A stretch of DNA of 37,997 bases from Roseovarius sp. MMSF_3281 (GCF_030733685.1 NZ_JASHIM010000028.1:1-37997), one strand, 5' to 3'; numbered from the stretch's first letter, positions 1 to 8,064 are shown. Numbers and translations: made by a program. The notes: generated from the letters alone by a model not told the origin.

Positions 1-132
1 CTGCGCGCCTTCTCGGACAGGCTCAGAGCAAACGGCAAAGCCCCAAAACAGGCCATCATCGCCGTGACGCGAAAACTACTCATCATTCTCAACGCCATGA
101 TCCGGGAAAACAGAACATATCAGCCAACCTGA
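1..132 (+). mobile_element. IS110-family transposase, C-terminal fragment (cut by window edge)
   Basis: An open frame enters from the left edge and ends at a TGA at 130-132. It encodes 43 residues beginning LRAFSDRLRANGKAPKQAI and ending ENRTYQPT. The pattern (basic residues, then KAPKQAIIAVTRKLL, then a short polar tail) matches the extreme C-terminus of IS110/IS116/IS902 transposases, whose C-terminal domain carries the serine-type motif. The rest of the gene lies outside the window, so intactness cannot be judged. The base composition becomes AT-richer soon after it, which suggests an insertion-associated patch. The family call rests on a short stretch and on memory of family C-termini. 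Confidence 0.7.
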
Positions 133-143
133 ACAACACACTT

Positions 144-172
144 GCCCGGGGGTCCGGGGGGCTGGCCCCCAA
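144..172. repeat. GC-rich near-palindrome, REP-like
   Basis: This run of G and C contains GGGGCTGGCCCCC at 158-170. The arms GGGGC and GCCCC can form a hairpin, and further GC runs (CCCGGGGG) precede it. The same 13 bases recur at 854-866. It begins 11 bases after the transposase stop codon, so it could be part of the insertion-sequence end, a terminator-like hairpin, or an extragenic repeat of the kind often seen in Rhodobacterales genomes. The two in-window copies are seen directly; the REP interpretation is inference. Confidence 0.4.
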
Positions 173-283
173 GCCGTTCCATTTCGTGTGGCTTGCAAAC
201 GGTGAGTAAAGAGCCTCGCTCTGGACAAGGTATTGATTTGGTTTGTTTATTGCGGGCCATAGGCGTGAAAGAGACAAAATTAT

Positions 284-301
284 CTCGAAGAATTCTTCGA
301 G
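284..301. repeat. perfect 18-bp palindrome
   Basis: CTCGAAGAATTCTTCGAG reads identically on both strands, with no spacer between the 9-bp arms. It lies in the non-coding patch between the transposase fragment and the orphan membrane gene, 47 bases beyond that gene's stop codon. A gapless palindrome makes a poor hairpin but a good site for a dimeric DNA-binding protein. No function can be assigned. Confidence 0.6.
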
Positions 302-347
302 GGAACCAGAAAACCAGTGCGTGGCTCCTCGCACCGTCGGTGAATAG

Positions 348-734
348 TCAGTAGAAACTAAAAATTGTGTATTTTGGGCAGTCTTCGGGGCCTTGCCCCG
401 CAAACAACGGTGAAAACACACTCGCTGTTGTAGACAGTGCAAATACCATTCCACCACACAAAGCTGCACGGACAAGAAGGCGTATAACCCAGTTTGGAAT
501 GGCGGCGATATATGACCCAAGCATATTCCAGATTAGAATTCTTCCTGCAAATAACATGGCGAGAGCCGCAAATATTCCGGGGCCAAATACATCCAACCAA
601 CTACCTTGCGGCACACATTCAAAAAAGCGGTCAATGGCCTTAACACACACCACACTTGCCCCAAGTAAGGCGGCCATCTTTAACAGCATATCAGCTGCTT
701 GAAGTGACGTAGGTTCTTCAGGTGCGTTGGTCAT
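348..734 (-). CDS. small orphan membrane protein
   Basis: This encodes a 128-residue protein I do not recognise. The N-terminus is short and polar. Hydrophobic segments lie at about residues 13-31, 50-70 and 84-106, suggesting three membrane helices, followed by a short soluble tail. The start is the ATG at 732-734; no strong Shine-Dalgarno sequence precedes it. The gene sits in a patch of lower GC content than the flanking genes and next to an IS110 fragment, so horizontal acquisition is plausible. Codon use is less GC-biased than its neighbours. It could be a real accessory gene or a chance frame; the coherent membrane topology favours a gene. Confidence 0.5.
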   Translation of the reverse strand: MTNAPEEPTSLQAADMLLKMAALLGASVVCVKAIDRFFECVPQGSWLDVFGPGIFAALAMLFAGRILIWNMLGSYIAAIPNWVIRLLVRAALCGGMVFALSTTASVFSPLFAGQGPEDCPKYTIFSFY

Positions 735-853
735 ATTCGCTAAAGACCATCATTGGGCTTGCCGCATCAACTTCTATTTTTGCTTGACCACATGAAAACA
801 ACGGAGCTTTGGTTGCTCAATGAGCGCACAGCGCCACACGAACCAGAACGGCT

Positions 854-867
854 GGGGCTGGCCCCCC
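854..867. repeat. second copy of the GC-rich near-palindrome
   Basis: GGGGCTGGCCCCCC repeats, in the same orientation, the core found at 158-170. Together the two copies bracket the low-GC patch with the orphan membrane gene. It lies 41 bases beyond the stop codon of the minus-strand glycosyltransferase-like gene, so it may also act as a 3' hairpin for that transcript. Confidence 0.35.
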
Positions 868-907
868 GGGTGCGGCGACGCTGGCCATGCCTGCGGCGCA
901 ATCCCCG

Positions 908-1480
908 TTACAGATCCGCCGCCTCGTCCACATCGTTGAGCGTATCGACCAGGGCCACGCGCAGCCCCGGCAGGGTGTCGAGCGTATCGGCAAGCGCGTG
1001 TTCACTGGACCAGCGCACGCCCTGAAAGAGGGTGGCAGGCGGCGGGGCCGCGCGCTTCATCCCCACCAGCCAATAGCCCCCGTCGGGCGCGGGACCAAAG
1101 ACCGCGTCGTGATCGCCCAGCGCGGCAAAGGCGCGGGCGATATGGGCCGGGGTAATGCCGGGGATGTCACCACCGACGATGCAGACCGGCCCGCGCGGTA
1201 GCCCGCGCAGCAAGCGGCCCATCCGGCGCCCCAGATCGCCGCGCCCCTGCGCCACGCGCGGCAGGTGCCCGGGCCAGACGCGGCTTTGCAGGCCTTCGCG
1301 GTCGGGCGAGACCGCCAGTGTCAGGTCCCAGCGCGGATCATCCAGCCGCCGCAGCAGGTGTCTTGTCTGGTGGCGAAACCACCAAGCGGCGCGGGTCATG
1401 CCGATCTCGCGGCCCAGCCGGGTTTTGACGCGGCCCGGGTGCGGTTCTTTCACCATGACCACAAGCCGGGGGCGGATCAC
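908..1480 (-). CDS. DUF2064 / TIGR04282-type glycosyltransferase-like protein
   Basis: This 190-residue protein has the features of the DUF2064 family, nucleotide-diphospho-sugar-transferase (GT-A) fold proteins. Visible signatures are the N-terminal KEPHPGRVKTRLG, the central GGDIPGI, and FGPAPDGGYWLVGM at about residues 128-141. Some members are annotated in arsenosugar biosynthesis, but no arsenic gene is nearby, so the substrate is unknown. Its ATG overlaps the stop of the upstream acetyltransferase gene by four bases (1477-1480), implying translational coupling and one transcript with dapE. The length is normal for the family. The family call is firm; the biochemical role is not. Confidence 0.85.
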   Translation of the reverse strand: MIRPRLVVMVKEPHPGRVKTRLGREIGMTRAAWWFRHQTRHLLRRLDDPRWDLTLAVSPDREGLQSRVWPGHLPRVAQGRGDLGRRMGRLLRGLPRGPVCIVGGDIPGITPAHIARAFAALGDHDAVFGPAPDGGYWLVGMKRAAPPPATLFQGVRWSSEHALADTLDTLPGLRVALVDTLNDVDEAADL

Positions 1481-1899
1481 AGGGCGCGTTCCATATCGCG
1501 GTGCGGGATGCCTGCATCGTCGTAGTCCGGGCCATAGGCGGCAAAGCCCAACCCCTCGTAAAACCCGATGGCGTGGATTTGCGCGCCCAGTTCGGCGCGC
1601 GTCAGGCCCGGCAGCGTGGCGATATGATCGACGCAGGCCTGCACCAGTGCCGCGCCGATGCCCCTACCCCGCCCTTCCTTGAGAACGCAGACGCGGCCGA
1701 TCTTGCCGGTCTTTCCCTTGGTCAGGATGCGCGCGCAGCCCACGGGCCGGCCCTTCAGCGTGGCAAGGATGTGATGCGCCTGCCCGTCGCGGCCATCCAT
1801 CTCCTCGGCCTCCGAGACACCCTGTTCGTCGATGAAAACCGCCCGGCGCAGGGCCAGGCAGGTTTCAACATCATCGGTCAGGGCAACGGCCAGTGTCAT
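1477..1899 (-). CDS. GNAT-family N-acetyltransferase
   Basis: This 140-residue single-domain protein is a GCN5-related N-acetyltransferase. The acetyl-CoA pyrophosphate-binding loop is visible as [19 protein letters not shown] (about residues 68-86), with the preceding strand GRPVGCARI and the late motif [11 protein letters not shown]. The N-terminal [16 protein letters not shown] resembles ElaA-type members. The acceptor substrate cannot be read from sequence. The gene lies between dapE and the DUF2064 gene, overlapping each by four bases in an ATGA arrangement, so the three are almost certainly co-transcribed. Confidence 0.9.
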   Translation of the reverse strand: MTLAVALTDDVETCLALRRAVFIDEQGVSEAEEMDGRDGQAHHILATLKGRPVGCARILTKGKTGKIGRVCVLKEGRGRGIGAALVQACVDHIATLPGLTRAELGAQIHAIGFYEGLGFAAYGPDYDDAGIPHRDMERAL

Positions 1900-3050
1900 G
1901 CGAAATAGTCCCGCAGGATGCGGGTATAGATGGATTTCAGCCGCGGGATCAGGGCCACTTCGACACGTTCATCGACCTGGTGCATTGTTTTGCCGACAAG
2001 GCCAAACTCCACCACCGGGCAGTGATTCTTGACGAAACGCGCATCCGAGGTGCCGCCCGTGGTGGACAGTTCCGGCGTCATGTTGGTTTCGGCCTGTACC
2101 GATTTGCTGACCAGATCGGACAGATCGCCCGGCGGGGTAAGGAAGCTTTCGCCCGAGATCTTGACCTCCATCCCGGCGTCCACCCCGAATTCCTGCGCCA
2201 CGCGGTCCAACTCGGATTGCAACCAATCGCTCAGGCTGGCCCCGGAATGGGCATCGTTGAAGCGGATGTTCACCGTGGCGCGGCATTGCGCGGGGATGAC
2301 GTTGCTTGCCGGGTTCCCGGTGTCGATGGTGACCGGCGCAAGGGTGGAGACATCGAAGTGTTCGGTGCCTTTGTCCAACTCGTGGCTGGATAGCCTGTCG
2401 ATCAGCCGCGCCATGGCCGGCAGCGGGTTCAGCGCACGGTGGGGATAGGCCGAGTGACCCTGTTCGCCGGTCACGGTGATCCATGCGGTCAGCGACCCGC
2501 GCCGCCCGATCTTGATCATCTGGCCCAGTTCATCCGGGCAGGTTGGTTCCCCCACAAGGCAATGATCCATCGCCTCGCCATTGGCCTGCATCCAGTCCAG
2601 AAGCGCCGCGGTGCCATCCACGGCATCGCCTTCTTCATCCCCGGTAATGGTCAGGATCAGTGCAGCGTCTTTCGGCGGGGTGGTCTGCACGAAATCAATC
2701 GCGGCGGCGACATAGGCGGCAACGCCGGATTTCATATCGGTGGCCCCCCGGCCCCAAAGATAGCCATCCTTCTGTTCGGCCCCGAAGGGCGGCATGGTCC
2801 AGGCGGCCTCGTCCCCCAGGGGCACCACATCGGTATGGCCGTTGAACCCAAAAGTGCGCGCCGCGCCCTTGTCCCCCCAGCGGGCAAAAAGGTTGCTGAC
2901 CCCGCCGCGATCCACGCGGGTGCAGGTGAACCCGGCCTTGCCGAGCATGTCCTCAAGCAGTTGAAGCGCGCCGCCTTCTTCGGGGGTGACCGAGGGGCAG
3001 CGGACCAGATCGGCGGTCAGGGCGATGGGATCAACGGGGGTATGCGACAT
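1896..3050 (-). CDS. dapE: succinyl-diaminopimelate desuccinylase
   Basis: DapE hydrolyses N-succinyl-LL-2,6-diaminopimelate to LL-diaminopimelate and succinate in lysine and peptidoglycan precursor synthesis. It is a dinuclear zinc M20 hydrolase. With the chosen start it is 384 residues, normal for the family. Metal and catalytic residues are seen in order: GHTDVVP (His72, Asp74), [10 protein letters not shown] (Asp105), GDEEGD (Glu139-Glu140), VGEPT (Glu168) and MHQVDERV (His357). An in-frame ATG ten codons upstream (3080) exists, but the ATG at 3048-3050 begins the conserved part and has AAGGAA upstream. It heads the dapE-GNAT-DUF2064 unit; dapD is about 5 kb away in another unit. Confidence 0.96.
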   Translation of the reverse strand: MSHTPVDPIALTADLVRCPSVTPEEGGALQLLEDMLGKAGFTCTRVDRGGVSNLFARWGDKGAARTFGFNGHTDVVPLGDEAAWTMPPFGAEQKDGYLWGRGATDMKSGVAAYVAAAIDFVQTTPPKDAALILTITGDEEGDAVDGTAALLDWMQANGEAMDHCLVGEPTCPDELGQMIKIGRRGSLTAWITVTGEQGHSAYPHRALNPLPAMARLIDRLSSHELDKGTEHFDVSTLAPVTIDTGNPASNVIPAQCRATVNIRFNDAHSGASLSDWLQSELDRVAQEFGVDAGMEVKISGESFLTPPGDLSDLVSKSVQAETNMTPELSTTGGTSDARFVKNHCPVVEFGLVGKTMHQVDERVEVALIPRLKSIYTRILRDYFA

Positions 3051-3340
3051 ATCTTGAGCTTTCCTTGACGTGTTGCCCATGGCCTAGCGCGAAGCGGCGC
3101 GAGGCGCAAACCCGCGCAACAGAGTATTTGCCCGCAAACATCTGATTTTACTTAACCTGTTACAAAATTCTTGATAGACTTGCCCGCAATAAAACCCGAG
3201 GCAGGGCAAGATATAGCCGGGCAAAAGCCCACGGACCGAGCAGTCCAACCCTAAAAACAAGATGCAACAGGGGCTTTGGCCCCATGTTTGCAAGGCTTTA
3301 TCACGCTGCGCTGACCTTGGATACGAGGTGGGGCAGAGAT
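3051..3340. promoter_or_regulatory. divergent intergenic region between dapE and the Hint operon
   Basis: These 290 bases separate the minus-strand dapE from the plus-strand Hint genes and must hold promoters for both. The middle (about 3145-3195) is clearly AT-rich. TTAACC at 3153-3158 and TAGACT at 3176-3181, 17 bases apart, are a possible weak -35/-10 pair for the plus strand. No operator palindrome was recognised. Promoter positions are tentative. Confidence 0.3.
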
Positions 3341-4939
3341 ATGGTTCGAGGGGTCGAAATCCCTATTGACGACAGGGCGTCGGCGGTCGAAATGGCCGAG
3401 ACGATTTTTGGCGCGGGCACGACGATTGTCAGTGCCTCCTACACCGGGGACAGGGATTCCTCGGGGATTTACAGCAATGGCGACAGCATCACGCCGGGGG
3501 TAACGCCCAGCGACACCGGCGTCATGTTCTCAACCGGGAATCTGGACGGTTTCACCAACAGCAGCGGCTGGGGATGGTGGGGGCAGGACGCCAACCAATC
3601 CAGCCAGAACACGACCGGTTCCAGCGGCCCGAACAACGATCCGGCATTCACTGCCGCCGCCGGTGCGCCGACCTATGACGCCTCTTACCTGGATGTGGAT
3701 TTCGTACCCACCGGCAACGTGATGACGATGCAGTTCGTCTTTGCCTCGGAGGAATATCCCGAGTATGCCACCGGCGCGTTTCAGGATTTCGTCGGCGTCT
3801 GGATCAACGGCACGCAGGTGGAAATGTCGGTGGGCGATGGCGATATCGACCCCAACAACCTGAATGCCGGGTCGGCCGAGAACCTGTTCATCGACAACAC
3901 CAATAGCCAGTACAACACCGAGATGGACGGGTTCACCGCAACCCTGACCCTGACCATTCCGGTGACCCCCGACGAGGTCAACTCGATCCGGATCGGCATC
4001 GCGGATGTCACCGACGCCAACTATGATTCCACGCTCATCATCGGTGCCGACAGCGTGCAGACAGAGCTTGTCGCGATGGACGACAACATCCGGATCGACC
4101 CGAATGACAGCGGCACCCTTGATCTTTTGGCCAACGATGTGAACAACACCGGCGGGACGCTGTCGATCACGCAGATCAACGGCCAATCCGTGGTTGCAGG
4201 CGATATCGTCACCCTTAATTCCGGCCAGCAAATCCAGTTGAATGCCGATGGCACGATCGAGATCGTCGCCGACAGCGACGAGGAAGAGTTTGCCTTTACC
4301 TACGAGGTAAGCAGCAGCTCCGGGGCCAGCGACGTCGGGTTCGTCAATGTCGACCAGGTGCCCTGTTTCGTGGCCGGTACGCGCATCAAGACCCCCCGGG
4401 GCCTTGTCGCGGTGGAAGAATTGCAGGCCGATGACCTGGTGATCACGCAAGACAACGGCGCACAGCCGCTTCGCTGGACCGGCAGCCGGACAGTGTCCGC
4501 GACGGGCGATTTTGCCCCCATCCAGATCGCGGCCAATACCTTTGGGCGGCACCGGGCACTGCTTTTGTCGCCGCTGCACCGGGTGTTGATCCGCGACAGC
4601 CTGTCGGAAATCCTGTTCGGGGAACGCGAGGTCCTGGTGGCCGCGCGTGATCTGGTCAACGATCGAAGCGTTCGGCGCGTCGAGGGCGGCACGGTGACCT
4701 ATGTGCATATCCTTTTCGATCGGCACGAGGTGGTCTTTTCCGAAGGGCTGGCCACCGAGAGTTTCCTGCCCGGTCCACAGACCACCAAGAGTTTCGAGGC
4801 CGAGATCATCGAGGAAATCTGTACCCTGTTCCCCGAGATCGACCCCGAGACCGGCACGGGATACGGGCCAGCGGCCCGGCCCTGCCTGAAACCCTATGAG
4901 GCGCAGTTGCTTTTGAGCCGCCGCGCCGCGGCGGCCTGA
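3341..4939 (+). CDS. choice-of-anchor L / Hint_2 domain protein
   Basis: This 532-residue protein appears to be a surface or secreted roseobacter-type Hint protein. Residues about 15-245 look like a choice-of-anchor L beta-rich domain (VSASYTGD, FVFASEEYPEY, FQDFVGVWINGT). Residues about 250-335 resemble a cadherin-like/tandem-95 bacterial Ig domain (GTLDLLANDVNNTGG). Residues about 340-490 are a Hint_2 (hedgehog/intein-like) domain beginning CFVAGTRIKTPRG, with the predicted nucleophile Cys342 (4364-4366) and the block-B-like SPLHRVL. Hint domains cleave at their N-terminal cysteine. There is no Sec signal peptide and no RTX repeats. The start chosen is the ATG at 3341, preceded by GAGG; an ATG at 3284 in frame would add 19 residues unlike the family. 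The next gene starts two bases after the stop. Confidence 0.85.
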   Translation: MVRGVEIPIDDRASAVEMAETIFGAGTTIVSASYTGDRDSSGIYSNGDSITPGVTPSDTGVMFSTGNLDGFTNSSGWGWWGQDANQSSQNTTGSSGPNNDPAFTAAAGAPTYDASYLDVDFVPTGNVMTMQFVFASEEYPEYATGAFQDFVGVWINGTQVEMSVGDGDIDPNNLNAGSAENLFIDNTNSQYNTEMDGFTATLTLTIPVTPDEVNSIRIGIADVTDANYDSTLIIGADSVQTELVAMDDNIRIDPNDSGTLDLLANDVNNTGGTLSITQINGQSVVAGDIVTLNSGQQIQLNADGTIEIVADSDEEEFAFTYEVSSSSGASDVGFVNVDQVPCFVAGTRIKTPRGLVAVEELQADDLVITQDNGAQPLRWTGSRTVSATGDFAPIQIAANTFGRHRALLLSPLHRVLIRDSLSEILFGEREVLVAARDLVNDRSVRRVEGGTVTYVHILFDRHEVVFSEGLATESFLPGPQTTKSFEAEIIEEICTLFPEIDPETGTGYGPAARPCLKPYEAQLLLSRRAAAA

Positions 4940-4941
4940 GC

Positions 4942-6030
4942 TTGGCCTGGATCGGCATATCGGATCGCTTTGGCGGGCGTTTCGCGGCACGGGGCCTGAC
5001 CTGCAGAACGGACAGCGAGCCGGCCATCGCCAGCGATACGCTTATGCCGCGCGGGACGCTTTTGCTTGAAACCCGGTTGTCCGCCGAGGGGCGGCCACAG
5101 ACCCTTTTGGGGTTCAACCGTTCGCATCCATGGCCGGGAAGCTTCACATTGCAATCGCTGCCCGGCGGCGGGATCGTCCTTGTCGAGGCGCAGGGCGACG
5201 ACCTGCGGCATGTCACCTTGCCGATCGGGGCGGATGGGCGCATGGACGTGTTGCGCCTGAGCTATGCATGGGATGCCCCGGCGCGTTGGGCGCAACTGTC
5301 CGTGGAGCGTACCGAGAGGGACACCCCCACCCTTGTCGCCCCGCATGCCCCGCATCCGCTTTTGCTGTCGGATGCGCAGGGCGTCACGACGGATGCACGG
5401 CGCCGGGTGGTGGATGCCGACGTGACGTTCTTTGCGCTGTCAAACACGGTTGAGCCGATCGGCCCGATGCCGGGCCTGACCGGCGAGGTGCCGATTGCCA
5501 CCCCCGGCGGCGAGGTGCCGGTGCGCAGGTTGAAGCGCGGTGACCTGATCATGACCCAAGACGGCAAAGTGGTGCCGGTGCTTCAGGTGGTCAAACGCGT
5601 GGTGCCTGCCAAGGGCAACCTGCGGCCCGTGCACCTTCGGGCACCCTATTTCGGGTTGCGGCGCGATATCCTTGTGGCCCCGCAACAGCGGCTGGTCATC
5701 GGCGGTAGCGAGGTGGAATACCTGTTCGGGCGCGAGGCGGTGCTTGTGCCTGCGCGGCACTTGGTCAACGGGGTATCCGCCCTGCGCGGCGAAGGCCCGG
5801 ACCTTGTGACCTATCACCACCTGTTGTTGCCGGGGCACGAGGTGATCATGGCGGCGGGATGCCCGCTGGAAAGCCTTTATCTGGGCCGATTGCGGCGCAA
5901 GCCGGAGCTTTTGTCGCGCAGCGTGCTGGCCGGGTTCGACCGCGCGCGCCTGCCCGAACATGCCAAACCCGCCTGGCCCGTGCTTAAACCCTTCGAGGCG
6001 ATCACGCTGGCGATGAACCGCGCGGCGTGA
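4942..6030 (+). CDS. Hint-like domain protein lacking catalytic residues
   Basis: This 362-residue protein is encoded two bases after the previous stop, from a TTG start (4942); the next in-frame ATG is at codon 35. The N-terminal half (residues about 1-165) is a beta-rich region I cannot name, with LMPRGTLLLETRLS and FNRSHPWPGSF. The C-terminal half (about 175-315) aligns with the Hint_2 domain of the preceding protein: PIATPGG matches RIKTPRG, LFGREAVLVPARHLVNG matches LFGEREVLVAARDLVND. However, the position of the nucleophilic Cys is Gly178 and the block-B His is Gln249 (VAPQQRLVI). It therefore looks catalytically inactive and may chaperone or regulate its neighbour. Similar Cys-less proteins seem common in roseobacters, from memory. 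Confidence 0.8.
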   Translation: MAWIGISDRFGGRFAARGLTCRTDSEPAIASDTLMPRGTLLLETRLSAEGRPQTLLGFNRSHPWPGSFTLQSLPGGGIVLVEAQGDDLRHVTLPIGADGRMDVLRLSYAWDAPARWAQLSVERTERDTPTLVAPHAPHPLLLSDAQGVTTDARRRVVDADVTFFALSNTVEPIGPMPGLTGEVPIATPGGEVPVRRLKRGDLIMTQDGKVVPVLQVVKRVVPAKGNLRPVHLRAPYFGLRRDILVAPQQRLVIGGSEVEYLFGREAVLVPARHLVNGVSALRGEGPDLVTYHHLLLPGHEVIMAAGCPLESLYLGRLRRKPELLSRSVLAGFDRARLPEHAKPAWPVLKPFEAITLAMNRAA

Positions 6031-6042
6031 GACCGTGCCGAA

Positions 6043-6375
6043 TTAATCGTAAAACGGGGTGACCTGTGCGACGATCACGGCGTTTTCTTCAAGCGCGCGT
6101 TGCATCAGGGCGCGTTCTTCGTCGTTTATGTCATGGCCTTCGGCCTCGCGTTCGGCGAGGGTGCCATAGCCGTTCACGTCAAGCGGGGCCATATCCGCCT
6201 GTTTCAGGATGGCCACGGTTTCGCGCACGGCCTCGGCCTCGTCCACGCCACTGGCATAGACCATGAGGGCCGCGCCGGTGGCCTTTTCGGGCAGGCCATC
6301 GCCATCTTTGCGGCCCGCTTGCACCAGCAGGGTATAGACCTGCTGTTTCGATGGTTTGTCTGATTTCTTCGTCAT
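6043..6375 (-). CDS. conserved hypothetical protein, 110 aa
   Basis: This soluble, acidic 110-residue protein begins MTKKSDKPSKQQVYTLLVQ. The body contains GLPEKATGAALMVYASG and ends ENAVIVAQVTPFYD. I recognise no catalytic motif, signal peptide or membrane segment, and cannot assign a function. A TTG six codons upstream (6393) would extend it, but the ATG at 6373-6375 followed by the Lys/Ser-rich start is more natural; neither has a strong ribosome binding site. It runs convergently with the Hint operon, 12 bases past its stop, and divergently from the rhodanese gene. Confidence 0.75.
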   Translation of the reverse strand: MTKKSDKPSKQQVYTLLVQAGRKDGDGLPEKATGAALMVYASGVDEAEAVRETVAILKQADMAPLDVNGYGTLAEREAEGHDINDEERALMQRALEENAVIVAQVTPFYD

Positions 6376-6521
6376 ACCGGCACCGGGCCCCAAGTTACGC
6401 TTGTCGCGCCCTACCGCTTGTCTTTGGCGCCGTCAATCCGCGCCCGGGGCAGGCCGCGGGGCTTTTCATGCGGTTGCCTTGGGCATAGGGTGCCCACGAC
6501 AGAGCAACGAGGGAGGAACAG

Positions 6522-6917
6522 GTGATAAAACGCGCAAGTGACATGGTGGCCGAGGCCAACGCGGTGGTGGAGCACGCCCCGGCAGCCGAGATGATGGCGC
6601 TACACGAACAGGAAGGCGTGACATTTGTCGATCTGCGCGACCCGCGCGAATTGGAGCGCGAGGGGATGATCCCCGGGGCCTTTCATTGCCCGCGCGGCAT
6701 GCTCGAATTCTGGATCGACCCGGAAAGCCCCTATGCCAAACCGCAATTTCAAAGCGGTGGCCGCTTTGTGTTCTACTGTGCATCGGGCTGGCGCTCGGCC
6801 CTGTCGGCGCGGGTGGCGCAAGACATGGGGCTGGAGGGTGTCAGCCATATCGAGGATGGTTTCTCGGGGTGGAAAAAGGCCGGTGGGCCGGTGGGCGAGC
6901 GGCCCAAGAAGGGCTGA
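6522..6917 (+). CDS. rhodanese-like domain protein
   Basis: This 131-residue single-domain rhodanese probably transfers sulfane sulfur or handles persulfide. Motifs are FVDLRDPRELEREGMIPGA (about 35-53), the active-site loop FYCASGWRSA with Cys86 as the persulfide-carrying residue, and DGFSGWKKAGGPV near the end. It has no signal peptide, so it is cytoplasmic. The start is GTG at 6522, decided by the strong ribosome binding site GGGAGGAA a few bases before it (6511-6518). It is monocistronic, converging on the exchanger gene with nine bases between stops. Confidence 0.92.
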   Translation: MIKRASDMVAEANAVVEHAPAAEMMALHEQEGVTFVDLRDPRELEREGMIPGAFHCPRGMLEFWIDPESPYAKPQFQSGGRFVFYCASGWRSALSARVAQDMGLEGVSHIEDGFSGWKKAGGPVGERPKKG

Positions 6918-6926
6918 GAAAGACCG

Positions 6927-7958
6927 CTAACCGCTTATCACCTGCGCCGCGACGGCGCAGGCATAGACCCCGATCATCAGGACACCATCAAGCCCGATAC
7001 GACCCGGCCCGTGCTTTTGCCGAAAAACAAGCCCGGCCAAGAGAACCGAGGTCATCACCAGCCCGGTTGCAAGCCAATAGACATCGTCACGCGCCAAGGC
7101 ATGATAAAGCGACCCATCGCGATACGCCGCGTCGGCAAAGACCAAAAACAGGCTATCGAAGGTATTGCCGCCGATGATCCCGCCCACGGCCAGTTGCAGC
7201 GCCCCGCGCCGCACCGCCGCCAGCGTGGTGACCAATTCGGGCAGCGAGGTCACGACGGCGGTGATCAAGGCCCCCACCAGCGATGAGCCCAGCCCGAAGC
7301 GGGCGATAAACGCGCCCCCGGCCTGACCGATGATCAACCCGCAGGTGCCAAGCAGGGCGACAAGGCCCAGGAAGGCCAGCGCCGGGCCCTTGGCCGAGCG
7401 GTGCCGCTCGTCACTGTCTTCGGGTTCATCGCGGCGGGTTTCATGGGTCTGCACCGGCGTCCACATCGGGTTTTCGCTGACTTGCCCCGAGATGCGCAGG
7501 CCTGTCAGGTAGGCAAGGAACAGCACCACCGAAACCGGGTGGATCCCAAGCACCGCGACATCGGGGCCGAAAATGCCAAGCAAGGTCAGGCTGAGCAGGA
7601 TAATCAGCATGACCGCCTGAACAAGGTTCTCGGGCTGGGCGGCGGAATGTTCGAGGTTGGCATCGCGGTGCAGCACATCGGCGAGGGCCAGAAACAGCGT
7701 CTGCGCCGCGATCCCCCCGATGGCATTCGAAAAGGCGAAGCTGGCATCGCCGGACCACGCGCCCGAGGTTGAGACGATGATACCGGACAGAGAGGTCGCG
7801 CCCCCAAGGATAAGGCCACCGGCCAGCGCCTCGCCCAAGCGGGTGCGATCGGCCAGCATATCGGCCAATGCCGTCGCCCGGACCGAGGCGACGACCACAA
7901 CAGCGCCCGCCACGCCGAAGGCAAGCAGCAACAAGGGGGTGGAAAGCGCGCCGATCAT
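6927..7958 (-). CDS. sodium/calcium exchanger family membrane protein
   Basis: This 343-residue integral membrane protein of the Ca2+/cation antiporter (CaCA) superfamily likely exchanges a divalent cation for Na+ or H+ at the inner membrane. Both alpha repeats are visible: SLSGIIVSTSGAWSGD followed by AFSNAIGGIAAQT (residues about 56-87), and VVTSLPELVTTLAAVRRGA followed by GGIIGGNTFDS (about 237-270). Each carries small and acidic residues as in ion-binding helices, though the first repeat is degenerate compared with canonical GTSxPE. About ten hydrophobic segments flank a charged cytoplasmic loop (about 165-190). The specific ion is unknown. It lies after dapD on the same strand but beyond a terminator. 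Confidence 0.85.
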   Translation of the reverse strand: MIGALSTPLLLLAFGVAGAVVVVASVRATALADMLADRTRLGEALAGGLILGGATSLSGIIVSTSGAWSGDASFAFSNAIGGIAAQTLFLALADVLHRDANLEHSAAQPENLVQAVMLIILLSLTLLGIFGPDVAVLGIHPVSVVLFLAYLTGLRISGQVSENPMWTPVQTHETRRDEPEDSDERHRSAKGPALAFLGLVALLGTCGLIIGQAGGAFIARFGLGSSLVGALITAVVTSLPELVTTLAAVRRGALQLAVGGIIGGNTFDSLFLVFADAAYRDGSLYHALARDDVYWLATGLVMTSVLLAGLVFRQKHGPGRIGLDGVLMIGVYACAVAAQVISG

Positions 7959-8064
7959 TGAGCGGCCTGGCCGTCAAGGGATGTCGATTGGATCATGCAA
8001 TGGCTCAACCGCCAATCGCGCTGCAAGTTCCCTTGCCCTGTCAAAACAAGGGCCCGGGCAATGC

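Larger units (their letters stand above)
133..347. other. non-coding, lower-GC stretch after the IS110 fragment
   Basis: No gene with convincing coding character was found here. The stretch is visibly richer in A and T than most of the window and holds the GC-rich near-palindrome at 144-172 and the 18-bp perfect palindrome at 284-301. A short plus-strand open frame (142-354) starts inside the GC-rich repeat, lacks a ribosome binding site and resembles nothing I know, so it is not called. Confidence 0.4.

Noticed and set aside
908..1480. Arsenosugar biosynthesis role for the DUF2064 gene
   Set aside because: No arsenic methyltransferase, radical-SAM or ars gene is nearby, so the specific pathway label is unsupported.
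6941..6961. Perfect hairpin CCTGCGCCG-CGA-CGGCGCAGG as a rhodanese terminator
   Set aside because: It lies inside the 3' coding end of the convergent exchanger gene and has no T-run on the plus strand; it may slow polymerase but is not called.
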